28,685 nt of DNA from Candidatus Doudnabacteria bacterium RIFCSPHIGHO2_02_FULL_42_25 (GCA_001777665.1 MFEQ01000002.1:1-28685), one strand, 5' to 3'. Shown: positions 1-6,266, counted from the stretch's first letter. Notes: generated from the letters alone by a model not told the origin. Program-made: numbers and translations.

Positions 1-72
<72 letters not shown>

Positions 73-161
73 TAAGAAAGTTTGAAAGTTGAAATGTTTC
101 AAGGTTGCAAAGTAAACTTTTTAACCTTTTAACATTAAAACTTTTGAACTTAATTTCTGGC

Positions 162-262
162 GAATAGTGATTTTTTAAAAAGGCTCACTATTCAAAAGCC
201 CTGCTCCGACGTTTCAGTCGGAGCCCCGACTTCATCTGACTATTAAATAGTAGACGTCGGGG
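162..262 (-). repeat. Three successive hairpins in the rRNA leader
   Basis: GAATAGTGA (162-170) pairs with TCACTATTC (185-193). CTCCGAC (204-210) pairs with GTCGGAG (217-223). CCCCGAC (224-230) pairs with GTCGGGG (256-262), with an inner CTATT/AATAG pair (240-250). The last two share the CCGAC/GTCGG core and could also pair with each other. They may be rRNA processing or folding elements. Confidence 0.7.
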
Positions 263-280
263 TAGAAATCAAAAGAATTT

Positions 281-335
281 CCCGCCTTGGGGGCGGGATC
301 CCGCCTACAATTAAATATTAATTGCAGTGGCGGGA
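281..335 (-). repeat. Two GC-rich hairpins in the rRNA leader
   Basis: CCCGCC (281-286) pairs with GGCGGG (292-297). Directly after it TCCCGCC (299-305) pairs with GGCGGGA (329-335) and encloses a second perfect arm pair, CAATTAA (308-314) with TTAATTG (318-324). The shared CCCGCC words would let the two hairpins swap partners, an attenuator-like arrangement, although no function is demonstrated. Confidence 0.65.
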
Positions 336-425
336 GACGATTACTTACCTTACTCCCAATAAACTATGTACAAAGTAGTTTATTGGATTATTCAGTTGGG
401 AAAGATCATTTAAAAACCTTTGAGC

Positions 426-451
426 GCCGCCTTCGCCAAGGCTTCGGCGGC
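426..451. repeat. Intergenic palindrome (GCCGCC...GGCGGC)
   Basis: GCCGCC at 426-431 and GGCGGC at 446-451 enclose a GCC/GGC inner core, giving a compact GC-rich stem inside an otherwise AT-rich leader. It looks like a short extragenic palindromic element. Its copy number elsewhere in the genome cannot be seen here. Confidence 0.6.
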
Positions 452-579
452 CAAGCAAGTAAAAAACACGTAAAAGCGTGTTCTCTGATATCCCGAATTC
501 ATCTGATGGGATCAAAAGAATTGCCCGAAACAATGTGTTTTCTGTTTACTCCTTTTATTAGGTTTTTAACGGTAGAGGT

Positions 580-609
580 ATTATAAAACTTTTGTTGAGC
601 CTTGTCAAG
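580..609 (-). promoter_or_regulatory. rRNA promoter (sigma70-type)
   Basis: On the minus strand TTGACA (609-604) and TATAAT (585-580) are both perfect consensus boxes, 18 bp apart. They point at the 16S gene, with a start expected near 573. This is the strongest promoter match in the window, as expected for an rRNA operon. Confidence 0.85.
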
Positions 610-630
610 AGAAGACCATAGTGCTATCTT
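602..630 (+). promoter_or_regulatory. Promoter of the small-gene operon
   Basis: TTGTCA (602-607), 17 bp spacer, TATCTT (625-630), with a TG one base before the -10 (extended -10). It faces the genes starting at 657, giving a leader of about 20 nt that carries GGAGGA. The -35 overlaps the -35 of the divergent rRNA promoter. Confidence 0.65.
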
Positions 631-656
631 GGTTTCACCACAACGGAGGAAGGATT

Positions 657-779
657 ATGTTTAGTGGCTGGGAGATCACGGTAAGCCGGGTGAATACCGG
701 CATGGAGATTCCGGCGATTATCGGCCTGGTGACGGTAGTAATTGTCTGGCTGGTAACTCGTCGACGAAAAGAAATCTAA
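657..779 (+). CDS. Small single-span membrane peptide, 40 aa
   Basis: This is a short reading frame with a strong ribosome site, GGAGGA at 645-650, and its own promoter just upstream. The 40-residue product has a polar N-terminus (MFSGWEITVSRVNTG), one hydrophobic segment at about residues 18-33 (IPAIIGLVTVVIVWLV) and a basic end (TRRRKEI), so it should sit as a single membrane span with the positive end in the cytoplasm. It is the first gene of a run of four; the next starts 11 bp after its stop. I recognise no family. The spacing and ribosome site make it a likely real gene despite its size. The function is unknown. Confidence 0.65.
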   Translation: MFSGWEITVSRVNTGMEIPAIIGLVTVVIVWLVTRRRKEI

Positions 780-790
780 ACGGAGGTCCG

Positions 791-1108
791 ATGACAATTC
801 TGATCGGCGAAGAAAACCGGAGCTACCTGCAGAGGATGCAGAAAGTCGTGAGCGAGGAAGGCCACGACGTCATCCCTGCCCGACTCATCATTGAAGCGAA
901 TCAGGCGATGATTCCTTCGGTCGATATCGATCTGGTCATCATCGGCAATCTCGGTCCTGGTACCGAAGCGTTTTGTCAGGAGATTACAATCTCAGGTTAT
1001 CGGTTGATCACCAGGGACTGTGATGTCCAGGGCGGGATCTTGGTTCCGCGAGAAGCGACCAAGGACGAGTTCCTCGCCGAAGTTCGCAAGGCGCTGAATC
1101 AAGCCTGA
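791..1108 (+). CDS. Stand-alone degenerate receiver-like protein, 105 aa
   Basis: The start is set by CGGAGG at 781-786, four bases before the ATG. The 105-residue chain has the layout of a response-regulator receiver domain. There is a first strand (TILIGEE), a helix, a middle strand (DLVIIGN) and a C-terminal helix (KDEFLAEVRKAL) that resembles the last helix of receivers. The acidic pair after strand one is Glu-Glu, and the phospho-acceptor Asp after strand three is replaced (IIGNLGPG), so phosphorylation in the usual way is unlikely. There is no output domain, so it could act as a protein-protein adaptor. It lies between two small membrane-protein genes in one operon. The fold assignment is inferred from pattern only. 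Confidence 0.6.
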   Translation: MTILIGEENRSYLQRMQKVVSEEGHDVIPARLIIEANQAMIPSVDIDLVIIGNLGPGTEAFCQEITISGYRLITRDCDVQGGILVPREATKDEFLAEVRKALNQA

Positions 1109-1138
1109 CCGTCTCTACAGCCAGACGAAGGAAGAATC

Positions 1139-1330
1139 GTGTTGGACCACTACTATTGGCCACCAATTGTTATTGTCTTGGTCGCATTTGTGTTTGCGAT
1201 CCATGCAGTGCGGCTCATCTGGAAACTGCCAGTTGACGCCTCACGTCGGCTGCATATTCCAATCTACCGTGACATCGTGATCGTTTGCGTACTCTCACTG
1301 ATTTCGTGGTTCATCTCTCGGTTTCGTTAG
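1139..1330 (+). CDS. Small two-span membrane protein, 63 aa
   Basis: The gene starts at GTG, preceded by GAAGGAAG at 1127-1134. The product has two hydrophobic segments, about residues 8-29 (PPIVIVLVAFVFAIHAVRLI) and 44-59 (RDIVIVCVLSLISWFI), joined by a short basic loop (SRRLHIP). This predicts a hairpin in the membrane. The stop is 10 bp before the next start. I recognise no family. With the 40-aa peptide it gives the operon two membrane components alongside two soluble proteins, so the four products may work together at the membrane (inference). Confidence 0.6.
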   Translation: MLDHYYWPPIVIVLVAFVFAIHAVRLIWKLPVDASRRLHIPIYRDIVIVCVLSLISWFISRFR

Positions 1331-1340
1331 GGAGGGTTCG

Positions 1341-1631
1341 ATGATCAGACGAAGATGCTCTTACTGCCGTGAACTGGGGCACTACGGTAAGACTTGCCCC
1401 AAGAATCCGATGAACAAACGGCCAGTCAAGGTTCAGGAGCCAGAAGGTCCGCATCTGAATACTCTGGAGTACAACCGGTTGGCGTTGTTTGCCGACTTGG
1501 TCCAAGCCGTCGATTCACTGTCAGCGGAACGGCGTAAACACGTAGACCTTTGCTCTAAATGCCGCACAGGTCTATCAGAATTGTTCGAAGTTTATGACGT
1601 AACTGACCCCAGGCGTTACCAAGACCACTGA
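1341..1631 (+). CDS. CCHC zinc-knuckle protein with ZAS-like motif, 96 aa
   Basis: The start follows GGAGGGTTCG (1331-1340), a ribosome site seen again at 2630. Residues 6-19 (CSYCRELGHYGKTC) are an exact CCHC zinc knuckle, C-x2-C-x4-H-x4-C, a nucleic-acid-binding module typical of retroviral Gag and eukaryotic RNA-binding proteins and uncommon in bacteria. Further on, HVDLCSKCRTGLSEL (about residues 67-81) fits H-x3-C-x2-C followed by a helix, the pattern of zinc-binding anti-sigma domains (zf-HC2), including the preceding helix and LSAERRKH. The protein may therefore bind two zinc ions and couple nucleic-acid binding to a regulatory role. It is the last gene of the operon. Motifs are seen directly; function is inference. 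Confidence 0.65.
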   Translation: MIRRRCSYCRELGHYGKTCPKNPMNKRPVKVQEPEGPHLNTLEYNRLALFADLVQAVDSLSAERRKHVDLCSKCRTGLSELFEVYDVTDPRRYQDH

Positions 1632-1654
1632 CGCCATAGGCCCTGATTTGCTCT

Positions 1655-1694
1655 CCTGCTTGATCCATAGCGCATCACAAGAGGGCTTTTTTTT
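1655..1694 (+). terminator. Probable Rho-independent terminator of the first operon
   Basis: CCT-g-CTTG (1655-1662) can pair with CAAGAGG (1678-1684), a seven-pair stem with one bulge and a 15-nt loop, followed by GC and eight T residues (1687-1694). It lies 23 bp after the stop of the zinc-knuckle gene. Confidence 0.55.
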
Positions 1695-1715
1695 ATTGCA
1701 TAAACTATTGCATAA
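1694..1715. repeat. Direct repeat TATTGCATAA x2
   Basis: TATTGCATAA occurs at 1694-1703 and 1706-1715, 12 bp apart, with a weaker third copy (TTCTGCATAC, 1722-1731). The repeats lie just upstream of the repressor promoter and could be protein-binding sites in phase on the helix. The first copy overlaps the end of the terminator T-run. Confidence 0.45.
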
Positions 1716-1732
1716 TGTAAATTCTGCATACG

Positions 1733-1771
1733 GTACCACTTTTTGCACAGGTGGGCGTAAAGTGGTACAAT
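1733..1771 (+). promoter_or_regulatory. Promoter with overlapping operator for the repressor gene
   Basis: TTGCAC (1743-1748) and TACAAT (1766-1771) are 17 bp apart. A perfect 10-bp inverted repeat, GTACCACTTT (1733-1742) and AAAGTGGTAC (1759-1768), brackets the -35 and runs into the -10. Its centre-to-centre distance of 26 bp suits a dimeric winged-helix repressor. The ATG lies 10 bases after the -10, so the message would have almost no leader. Confidence 0.65.
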
Positions 1772-1780
1772 GCACTTACT

Positions 1781-2269
1781 ATGAAAAAGAAATCAATTTC
1801 TAGAAAGATATTGGAAGAATTTTTGGATTTTCTTAGGGTTATGAATCCAGAGAACTTTGCTGAGTTGGGTCCATATGGGCAAATCAGGTACAAGAAGTTT
1901 CCCCGCACTACATACTACCGAAAAATCTACAAATTCGAAAAGCAAAATCTTCTAATAAGAAAGTCGACTGCCGCAGGTAATACTTTTATTATTTCAGAGA
2001 AAGCAAAAAAGCTTCGTCGTAAACCATCGAACAAAGTTAATCGAACAGATGGACTTTCCAGTTTAATTATTTTCGATGTCCCTCAAAAAAAGAACAACGC
2101 CAGGCATACCCTTCGCAGATTCTTAATTAGGAATGGATATACTCAAATAAGAGAAAGCTGTTTCTTGAGTCCATTCAAAGTTTCGTTGGATATAGTCAGC
2201 TTAATAAAAGAGCTTGGACTCGAAAAAAACGTTTCGGTTTTTTCAGCAAAATCTGACTATATTTTCTAA
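1781..2269 (+). CDS. PaaX-like repressor with Cas2-fold C-terminus, 162 aa
   Basis: The ATG at 1781 is preferred over an in-frame GTG at 1751 because the -10 box ends at 1771. The N-terminal part (about residues 6-75) looks like a winged helix: a basic helix pair, then PRTTYYRKIYKFEKQNLL and a hairpin with ISEKAKKL. From about residue 90, SSLIIFDVPQKKNNARHTLR and the following RRFLIRNGYTQIRESCFLSP carry the ferredoxin-like Cas2 signature (hydrophobic strand ending in Asp, then an Arg-rich helix). This pairing is the PaaX-family layout. Such proteins in candidate-phylum genomes are often labelled Cas2, but no other cas gene or CRISPR array is present here, so a transcriptional regulator is more likely. 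The coding region is clearly more A+T-rich than both flanking small-gene operons. Confidence 0.75.
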   Translation: MKKKSISRKILEEFLDFLRVMNPENFAELGPYGQIRYKKFPRTTYYRKIYKFEKQNLLIRKSTAAGNTFIISEKAKKLRRKPSNKVNRTDGLSSLIIFDVPQKKNNARHTLRRFLIRNGYTQIRESCFLSPFKVSLDIVSLIKELGLEKNVSVFSAKSDYIF

Positions 2270-2273
2270 CTAT

Positions 2274-2306
2274 CCCAAATTATGCACAGCTGTGCAGATA
2301 ATGGGG
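2274..2306. repeat. Palindrome downstream of the repressor gene
   Basis: A perfect 12-bp palindrome, GCACAGCTGTGC (2284-2295), is extended by ATTAT (2279-2283) against ATAAT (2298-2302) and CCC (2274-2276) against GGG (2303-2305), with a 2-nt bulge. No T-run follows, so it is a poor intrinsic terminator. A dyad operator for the downstream genes is more plausible. The word TGCACAG also occurs in the repressor promoter at 1744-1750. Confidence 0.55.
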
Positions 2307-2350
2307 ATTGGCATTGATGTATCAAAAGGCTTCTTTTTTTTGCCAAAGAA

Positions 2351-2359
2351 TGTTATATT
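2351..2359 (+). promoter_or_regulatory. Extended -10 promoter of the second small operon
   Basis: TG-T-TATATT (2351-2359) is an extended -10 element. No good -35 sits 17 bp upstream (the sequence there is a T-rich run). The following gene starts at 2392 with GGAGGG in between. Confidence 0.4.
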
Positions 2360-2391
2360 TCATTACCGTGGGGTTTGCGTGGAGGGTTGAT

Positions 2392-2643
2392 ATGCCGATT
2401 ACTTGGATCAACGCAGGTCAGGGAAACAAGACCAGCGGTGACGAGAAGCAAAGGTTTAGAATCCAGAAGGTAAGCCACGGCTGGTATACCCTTATCGACA
2501 AGCAAGGTAGTCCTCGGAGTAACTCCAATCCCCATCTTCTGATGCGTGAGGCGGAAGAGATTCTGAATCGAGACCGAGAACGTGCGAACCGAGTGAGGTC
2601 AAAAACCAAGCTCACGAAAAAACCCAAACGGAGGGTTCGATGA
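2392..2643 (+). CDS. Basic small protein, 83 aa
   Basis: The ATG at 2392 follows GGAGGG (2381-2386), which decides it over an in-frame upstream ATG at 2308. The product begins MPITWINAGQGNK, has a middle strand-rich stretch (RFRIQKVSHGWYTLIDKQGS) that looks like a small beta-hairpin domain, and ends in a strongly basic tail (RVRSKTKLTKKPKRRVR). The charge suggests nucleic-acid binding. Its last codons contain the ribosome site of the next gene, and its stop overlaps that gene's start (ATGA), so the two are translationally coupled. I recognise no family. Confidence 0.6.
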   Translation: MPITWINAGQGNKTSGDEKQRFRIQKVSHGWYTLIDKQGSPRSNSNPHLLMREAEEILNRDRERANRVRSKTKLTKKPKRRVR

Positions 2644-2978
2644 CACGAAAAAGGATCATGTTTGTCGCTGACGACGAGTCCAGGATTCAACCAGTCAGAG
2701 CAGCTTTAAGCAAGTGGGATCAAATCACGACCATCGGCCTCGACTCAGCCAAAACATGCCTGGACCAAGCGAGAATCCAAGATTATCACCTCGTGATAGT
2801 CATGGATTCCTACCGGTCGCGCACTGACGGCCTGGAGTTCGCCCGCCAGAAAGCCGAAACTCATAAAGTACTGCTGCTTATGAAATACGAGGAAAATCGG
2901 CCTCGTGAATTCAGAAGCGTGCAGCTCGGGGATTTTGAGTCTCTCACACAGACAGTGACACGCATTCTCGAAAACTAA
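2640..2978 (+). CDS. Stand-alone response-regulator receiver-like protein, 112 aa
   Basis: The start overlaps the previous stop by four bases and uses GGAGGGTTCG, identical to the site at 1331. The chain has the receiver pattern: strand one RIMFVADDES with the acidic pair D11-D12, and a middle strand HLVIVMDS with D56 in the phospho-acceptor position. Strand four (KVLLLMKY) has Met81 where Thr/Ser is usual, and a Lys at the usual conserved place in strand five is not evident. It could still bind metal and be phosphorylated, or be a partly degenerate relative. There is no output domain. It is similar in plan to the 105-aa protein of the first operon, which lacks the Asp. No kinase gene is in the window. 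Confidence 0.65.
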   Translation: MTRKRIMFVADDESRIQPVRAALSKWDQITTIGLDSAKTCLDQARIQDYHLVIVMDSYRSRTDGLEFARQKAETHKVLLLMKYEENRPREFRSVQLGDFESLTQTVTRILEN

Positions 2979-2979
2979 A

Positions 2980-3012
2980 AAGCGCCCGGCTTCCCGCAGC
3001 GCTCTTTTTTTA
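2980..3012. terminator. Bidirectional terminator between convergent genes
   Basis: AGCGC and GCGCT arms enclose a GC-rich loop. On the plus strand the stem is followed by CTTTTTTT (ending the receiver-gene operon), and on the minus strand by CTTTTTAG (ending the cohesin operon at 3029). It sits in the 50 bp between two convergent stops. Confidence 0.7.
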
Positions 3013-3028
3013 ACCAAAAATTAATTTA

Positions 3029-5086
3029 CTACGAGCGACCGCGTTCCACTTCTTCGATGTCCCAGATTTCTTTTGATAGATATTGCTCGATCTCACCCAA
3101 ATCCTTAAGCAACTGTTCTTCTTTCTTTTGTTCTTCTTTTGAGAGATCTTTGCTCATCTTGGCACTTTTGATTATTTCTAGTTCTGCTTGGATATCACGA
3201 TTGAGCACGGCGAATCCGCGGCGGACGGATGCTTCAGCTTCCGTAATTTCTTTCATGAACATTTTGTGCTTGCGATGGCCGTGAATAAATTTATAAATAA
3301 TATAAGCCAATAACAATAGCGACAACAAGGCGAACAGGACAAATAAGGTCAGATATAAACTCGTGTAACTAATTCTAGTCGCACCAAATTTAATAGCTGT
3401 GGTCTCTACCAGCAACTCGATTTGTGGGCTCGGCGGACTAAGCTGATTCCCAACTTTCGTCTGCGTCCATAATAAATAACTACCAGGGCTTAGAAACCCA
3501 CTGTGACGATAGAACCACTCCCCGTTTTTATCCGCTTTCACAGTTTGGCTCAAAGTCGCTGACGTTTCCAGACTTTGCAGATAAATCACAACATCAGCAC
3601 TGGCGACTCCGGTTTGACCGCCGACATAGAAAATATCTTCATCCGAAATATTCTTCGATACAGAACTGATAACTGGTGGGCCTAAGACTTCCAAACCCGA
3701 TTCCTGCGCTTGAACCGTTCCCGATGCAAAAGTAATAATTAAAGCGAGCAAGACTGGAATAATTTTTCCATACTTTTGCCGGTATTTTTGGAGTTCCTCG
3801 ATTTGTTGCTGTAAATTCCCTGGCAATTCTTTGGTTTCTCGCCTGTCATCTAATTTTCGATGCCACCAGTGTAGTTTGCTGATGATATATAGCAGCAGCA
3901 TTAAAATTATTAACAATAACAGTAACAATAACCACCAGGGAACGGTAAGCCAACTCTTAAATTCTAATCCTTCCCCATTTACATATTTAAATATCGCTGT
4001 AACGATCTCCAGCCGTTCATTTTGCTCCCGATAATTCCCAGCTAAGTCATATGCTCGGACTAAAACATCGTATTTGCCTAAATCTAAATCTGTCGTGATA
4101 TAGGGACTCTGGACTTCAAAAAATAATTCATCAGCATTGTCCGTCGATTCCGGAGATTTGTTGAGCGGAACAATTCGCATCTCATAGTGATCTAAACCAG
4201 ACAGCACGTCAGTCGTATTAAATTGAATCACTGGTTGGCGCCGTGTGGTTTTGCTGTTGGGACTAATCTCGATCGGAAATTCCGCCGGTGGGGTTGGGTC
4301 AATATTTAAGGCAAAATGGGTTGTGCCTCCCCAAACTCCCCCCCGCAATGCTCGAATGTGAAAATATTGCCGGCCTTCGGATAAATTCCGATAGACGACA
4401 TTATTTTTGTTGCCTTCAGAAATCTGATCAGGGACATCAACTGGAGTTGAATTTAAAACATAGCTAAATCCATCGGCTCCAAACTCTTGTTCCCATTTCA
4501 GCGAAGCTGCGGTTTCTTTATACCACTGTGTCTGATCTGGATGGGTATCGGAAACTACCACTGGACCAGATGGTGGAGGTAATGTCAAATCGTAAAGACT
4601 GTTGAAATTTTGGGTCAAAATTTCTGTCCCAAAACCATCATTTAGCAACACCCGACTCGAATCAAACTTCACTATGGCCGAGCCGACTGATTTGGCACGG
4701 AACGTAAACGTCGCGATCAGTCCCCGACTTACGCGAATCCCGCCAGGGACACCTCCGACTAAATGAATGGTTCCAGCTTGGTTATTATATTTCGGCAAGC
4801 TCGTCCAAATCCCGATAATGGATTTGCCAGTGGAGGAGGAGACCATCTGAAGTTTGTCCGGTGGAAATTTGACATTGAGTTCAATCGTATTAACTATTTG
4901 ATCCTTTGTATCCAAATAAATAGAAACATCAAATGTACTCCCGACAACAAAAGAGCCGGACGAGGGTGTTAGCGAAAGGTTAGCAGAAGGAACTTGGGCA
5001 GCAACATTCGTCGTCGGAATAAAAAACAAACTCGCAATCAGATTTGCTGTAATTAGACCAAAAATAATTTTATTTTTGCTTTGCAT
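3029..5086 (-). CDS. Membrane-anchored cohesin protein, fused two-part exported protein, 685 aa
   Basis: The ATG at 5086 (MQSKNK) is chosen because it starts a clean signal peptide and lies one base after the previous stop; an upstream in-frame ATG would overlap that gene. After the signal (about residues 1-30) comes a cohesin-like domain (about 35-170), a domain starting near WYKETAASLKWE, and an Ig-like domain (DPTPPAEFP...). Then come a membrane span at about 380-402 and a charged coiled-coil-like linker rich in Q, E and K. A second hydrophobic segment at about 440-457 ending AQAQES looks like an internal signal sequence. An Ig-like domain and a last span at about 577-600 follow, with an acidic helical cytoplasmic tail. 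The first half parallels the 390-aa protein encoded just upstream. It looks like two exported proteins joined into one. Confidence 0.8.
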   Translation of the reverse strand: MQSKNKIIFGLITANLIASLFFIPTTNVAAQVPSANLSLTPSSGSFVVGSTFDVSIYLDTKDQIVNTIELNVKFPPDKLQMVSSSTGKSIIGIWTSLPKYNNQAGTIHLVGGVPGGIRVSRGLIATFTFRAKSVGSAIVKFDSSRVLLNDGFGTEILTQNFNSLYDLTLPPPSGPVVVSDTHPDQTQWYKETAASLKWEQEFGADGFSYVLNSTPVDVPDQISEGNKNNVVYRNLSEGRQYFHIRALRGGVWGGTTHFALNIDPTPPAEFPIEISPNSKTTRRQPVIQFNTTDVLSGLDHYEMRIVPLNKSPESTDNADELFFEVQSPYITTDLDLGKYDVLVRAYDLAGNYREQNERLEIVTAIFKYVNGEGLEFKSWLTVPWWLLLLLLLIILMLLLYIISKLHWWHRKLDDRRETKELPGNLQQQIEELQKYRQKYGKIIPVLLALIITFASGTVQAQESGLEVLGPPVISSVSKNISDEDIFYVGGQTGVASADVVIYLQSLETSATLSQTVKADKNGEWFYRHSGFLSPGSYLLWTQTKVGNQLSPPSPQIELLVETTAIKFGATRISYTSLYLTLFVLFALLSLLLLAYIIYKFIHGHRKHKMFMKEITEAEASVRRGFAVLNRDIQAELEIIKSAKMSKDLSKEEQKKEEQLLKDLGEIEQYLSKEIWDIEEVERGRS

Positions 5087-5087
5087 T

Positions 5088-6260
5088 TTAAATTGCGTAT
5101 TTTTTTCGTAAAAATCGATATAGTAGATATCCAAATACAGCCAGAATACAGGCCATTATAATTATAACCCATAGAATGTATTTCTGAAAGAATCCCTGAT
5201 TTGGTAATTCGTTAAGATTTATCGTGCTGATTTGCTCGTTCCCTGCAGCATCCACAACTTTGATCGAAATCGTCTGGCCTAAAATAAAACCTGGGACTTG
5301 CAGTACCGAATCCGCCGTTTTTTCCCACCTCCCCCATCCTCCAAACTTCACTTCATAGTGATCAACACCTGAAATGTTGTCGCGAGTGTTAAAACTAATG
5401 AATGGTTTGCCAGCAAAAATCGACGGATCAGCGGCCAGATACGGCTGAAACTCTTGCGGCGGAGTGGTGTCGATTTGCACTCGAAAAACTGCCGCCTCCT
5501 CCCACGGGACAGGTCCTACCGTTTTAGAATTTAATTTGAAGTAATAAATGCCATCAGGTAAATCTTCATAAATAACATCCTCGACCGCATCCTGAACATC
5601 ATCAGGGAACACTTCTAAATTTGAGGAAAAACCATAACTATACTCTGTGTTGGGTTTAGGTAAAAACTCAATCAAAACTTTGTTCTGTTTATACCAGTGA
5701 TCTGGATTTGGGTGCGTCGGTGAAATAATTTCTATCGGGGCTAAGTCTGCTGGATGAATTTCAAACTTCAGTTGATTGAAGGTTAGCTTCTCTTCGGTTC
5801 CCACTCCATCGCTTAAGAGCAAGGTAGAAGTTTCGTCCATTACAATTTTTGCTTCCCCTTCAGCTATCGGCTTGAACACTGCTCGGAAAATTGGTAACTT
5901 CTTGGTATTTACTCCACCAGTCACACCACCGATTAATTCTATCGTCCCTTTCTCATTGGAAAAAGTCGGAGTTTTAATCCAAAGATTCAAACCCGAATTA
6001 CCAGGAGTGGCTTCAATTACTTCCAAATTTTCATTGCTAAAGTTCAATTTCAAAGAAAGCGTATTTACTTCTTGATCCTGGGTATCCAGATACCACTCCA
6101 CGAGGAAAGTGTGGTCGACAAAAACATTCTGATTCGCGGCACCAGAGTACAAAGTGATTGCTTGCGCAGTTGTGGCAGATAACAGATAACAGATAACAGA
6201 TAACACAAGAAGCAAAAACTTCTTGGAATTATTAATTAAATTTTTATAATTTCTTCGCAT
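5088..6260 (-). CDS. Membrane-anchored cohesin-domain surface protein, 390 aa
   Basis: Residues 1-34 form a signal peptide ending AQA. Residues about 35-170 are cohesin-like: a strand-rich domain with VDHTFLVEWYLDTQDQEVNT, an EKGTIELIGG block and a GVGTEEKL end. A middle domain (HPNPDHWYKQNK...) and an Ig-like domain with the TPPQEFQPYL and SGVDHYEVKF signatures follow. Residues about 362-385 form a C-terminal membrane span with a basic cytoplasmic end (RFLRKKYAI). The order matches the first half of the next protein, so the pair arose by duplication. In known systems cohesins bind dockerins, and the gene upstream encodes a dockerin. The hydrophobic core of the signal peptide is encoded by a 7-bp tandem repeat. 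Confidence 0.82.
   Translation of the reverse strand: MRRNYKNLINNSKKFLLLVLSVICYLLSATTAQAITLYSGAANQNVFVDHTFLVEWYLDTQDQEVNTLSLKLNFSNENLEVIEATPGNSGLNLWIKTPTFSNEKGTIELIGGVTGGVNTKKLPIFRAVFKPIAEGEAKIVMDETSTLLLSDGVGTEEKLTFNQLKFEIHPADLAPIEIISPTHPNPDHWYKQNKVLIEFLPKPNTEYSYGFSSNLEVFPDDVQDAVEDVIYEDLPDGIYYFKLNSKTVGPVPWEEAAVFRVQIDTTPPQEFQPYLAADPSIFAGKPFISFNTRDNISGVDHYEVKFGGWGRWEKTADSVLQVPGFILGQTISIKVVDAAGNEQISTINLNELPNQGFFQKYILWVIIIMACILAVFGYLLYRFLRKKYAI
6181..6201. repeat. 7-bp tandem repeat inside a signal-peptide coding region
   Basis: AACAGAT occurs three times in a row (6181-6201), flanked by partial units. Read on the minus strand it encodes residues about 20-27 (LSVICYLL) of the signal peptide. Because 7 is not a multiple of 3, successive units are read in different frames yet all give hydrophobic residues. 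Confidence 0.85.
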
Positions 6261-6266
6261 TTTTTT

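Larger units (their letters stand above)
73..573 (-). other. Structured leader of the rRNA transcript, no gene
   Basis: About 500 nt separate the 16S 5' end from the promoter at 580-609. Open frames here (for example 287-586) have no ribosome site and cross hairpins, so I see no protein gene. The stretch holds several inverted repeats (162-262, 281-335, 426-451) and is AT-rich next to the 16S. It probably corresponds to the transcribed rRNA leader, which in bacteria carries processing stems and antitermination signals. I could not find a boxA-like element. Confidence 0.6.

Noticed and set aside
287..586. Open frame of 99 aa in the rRNA leader region
   Set aside because: It crosses two hairpins and the rRNA promoter region, has no ribosome site, and reads as compositionally odd sequence antisense to the leader.
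1781..2269. CRISPR-Cas locus suggested by the Cas2-like fold
   Set aside because: No cas1 or other cas gene and no spaced repeat array occur in the window. The winged helix and dyad operator fit a PaaX-type repressor.
2640..2978. Lys82 as the conserved receiver lysine
   Set aside because: It follows strand four, about 26 residues after D56, which is the Thr/Ser region. The conserved Lys normally lies about 20 residues further on and is not evident.
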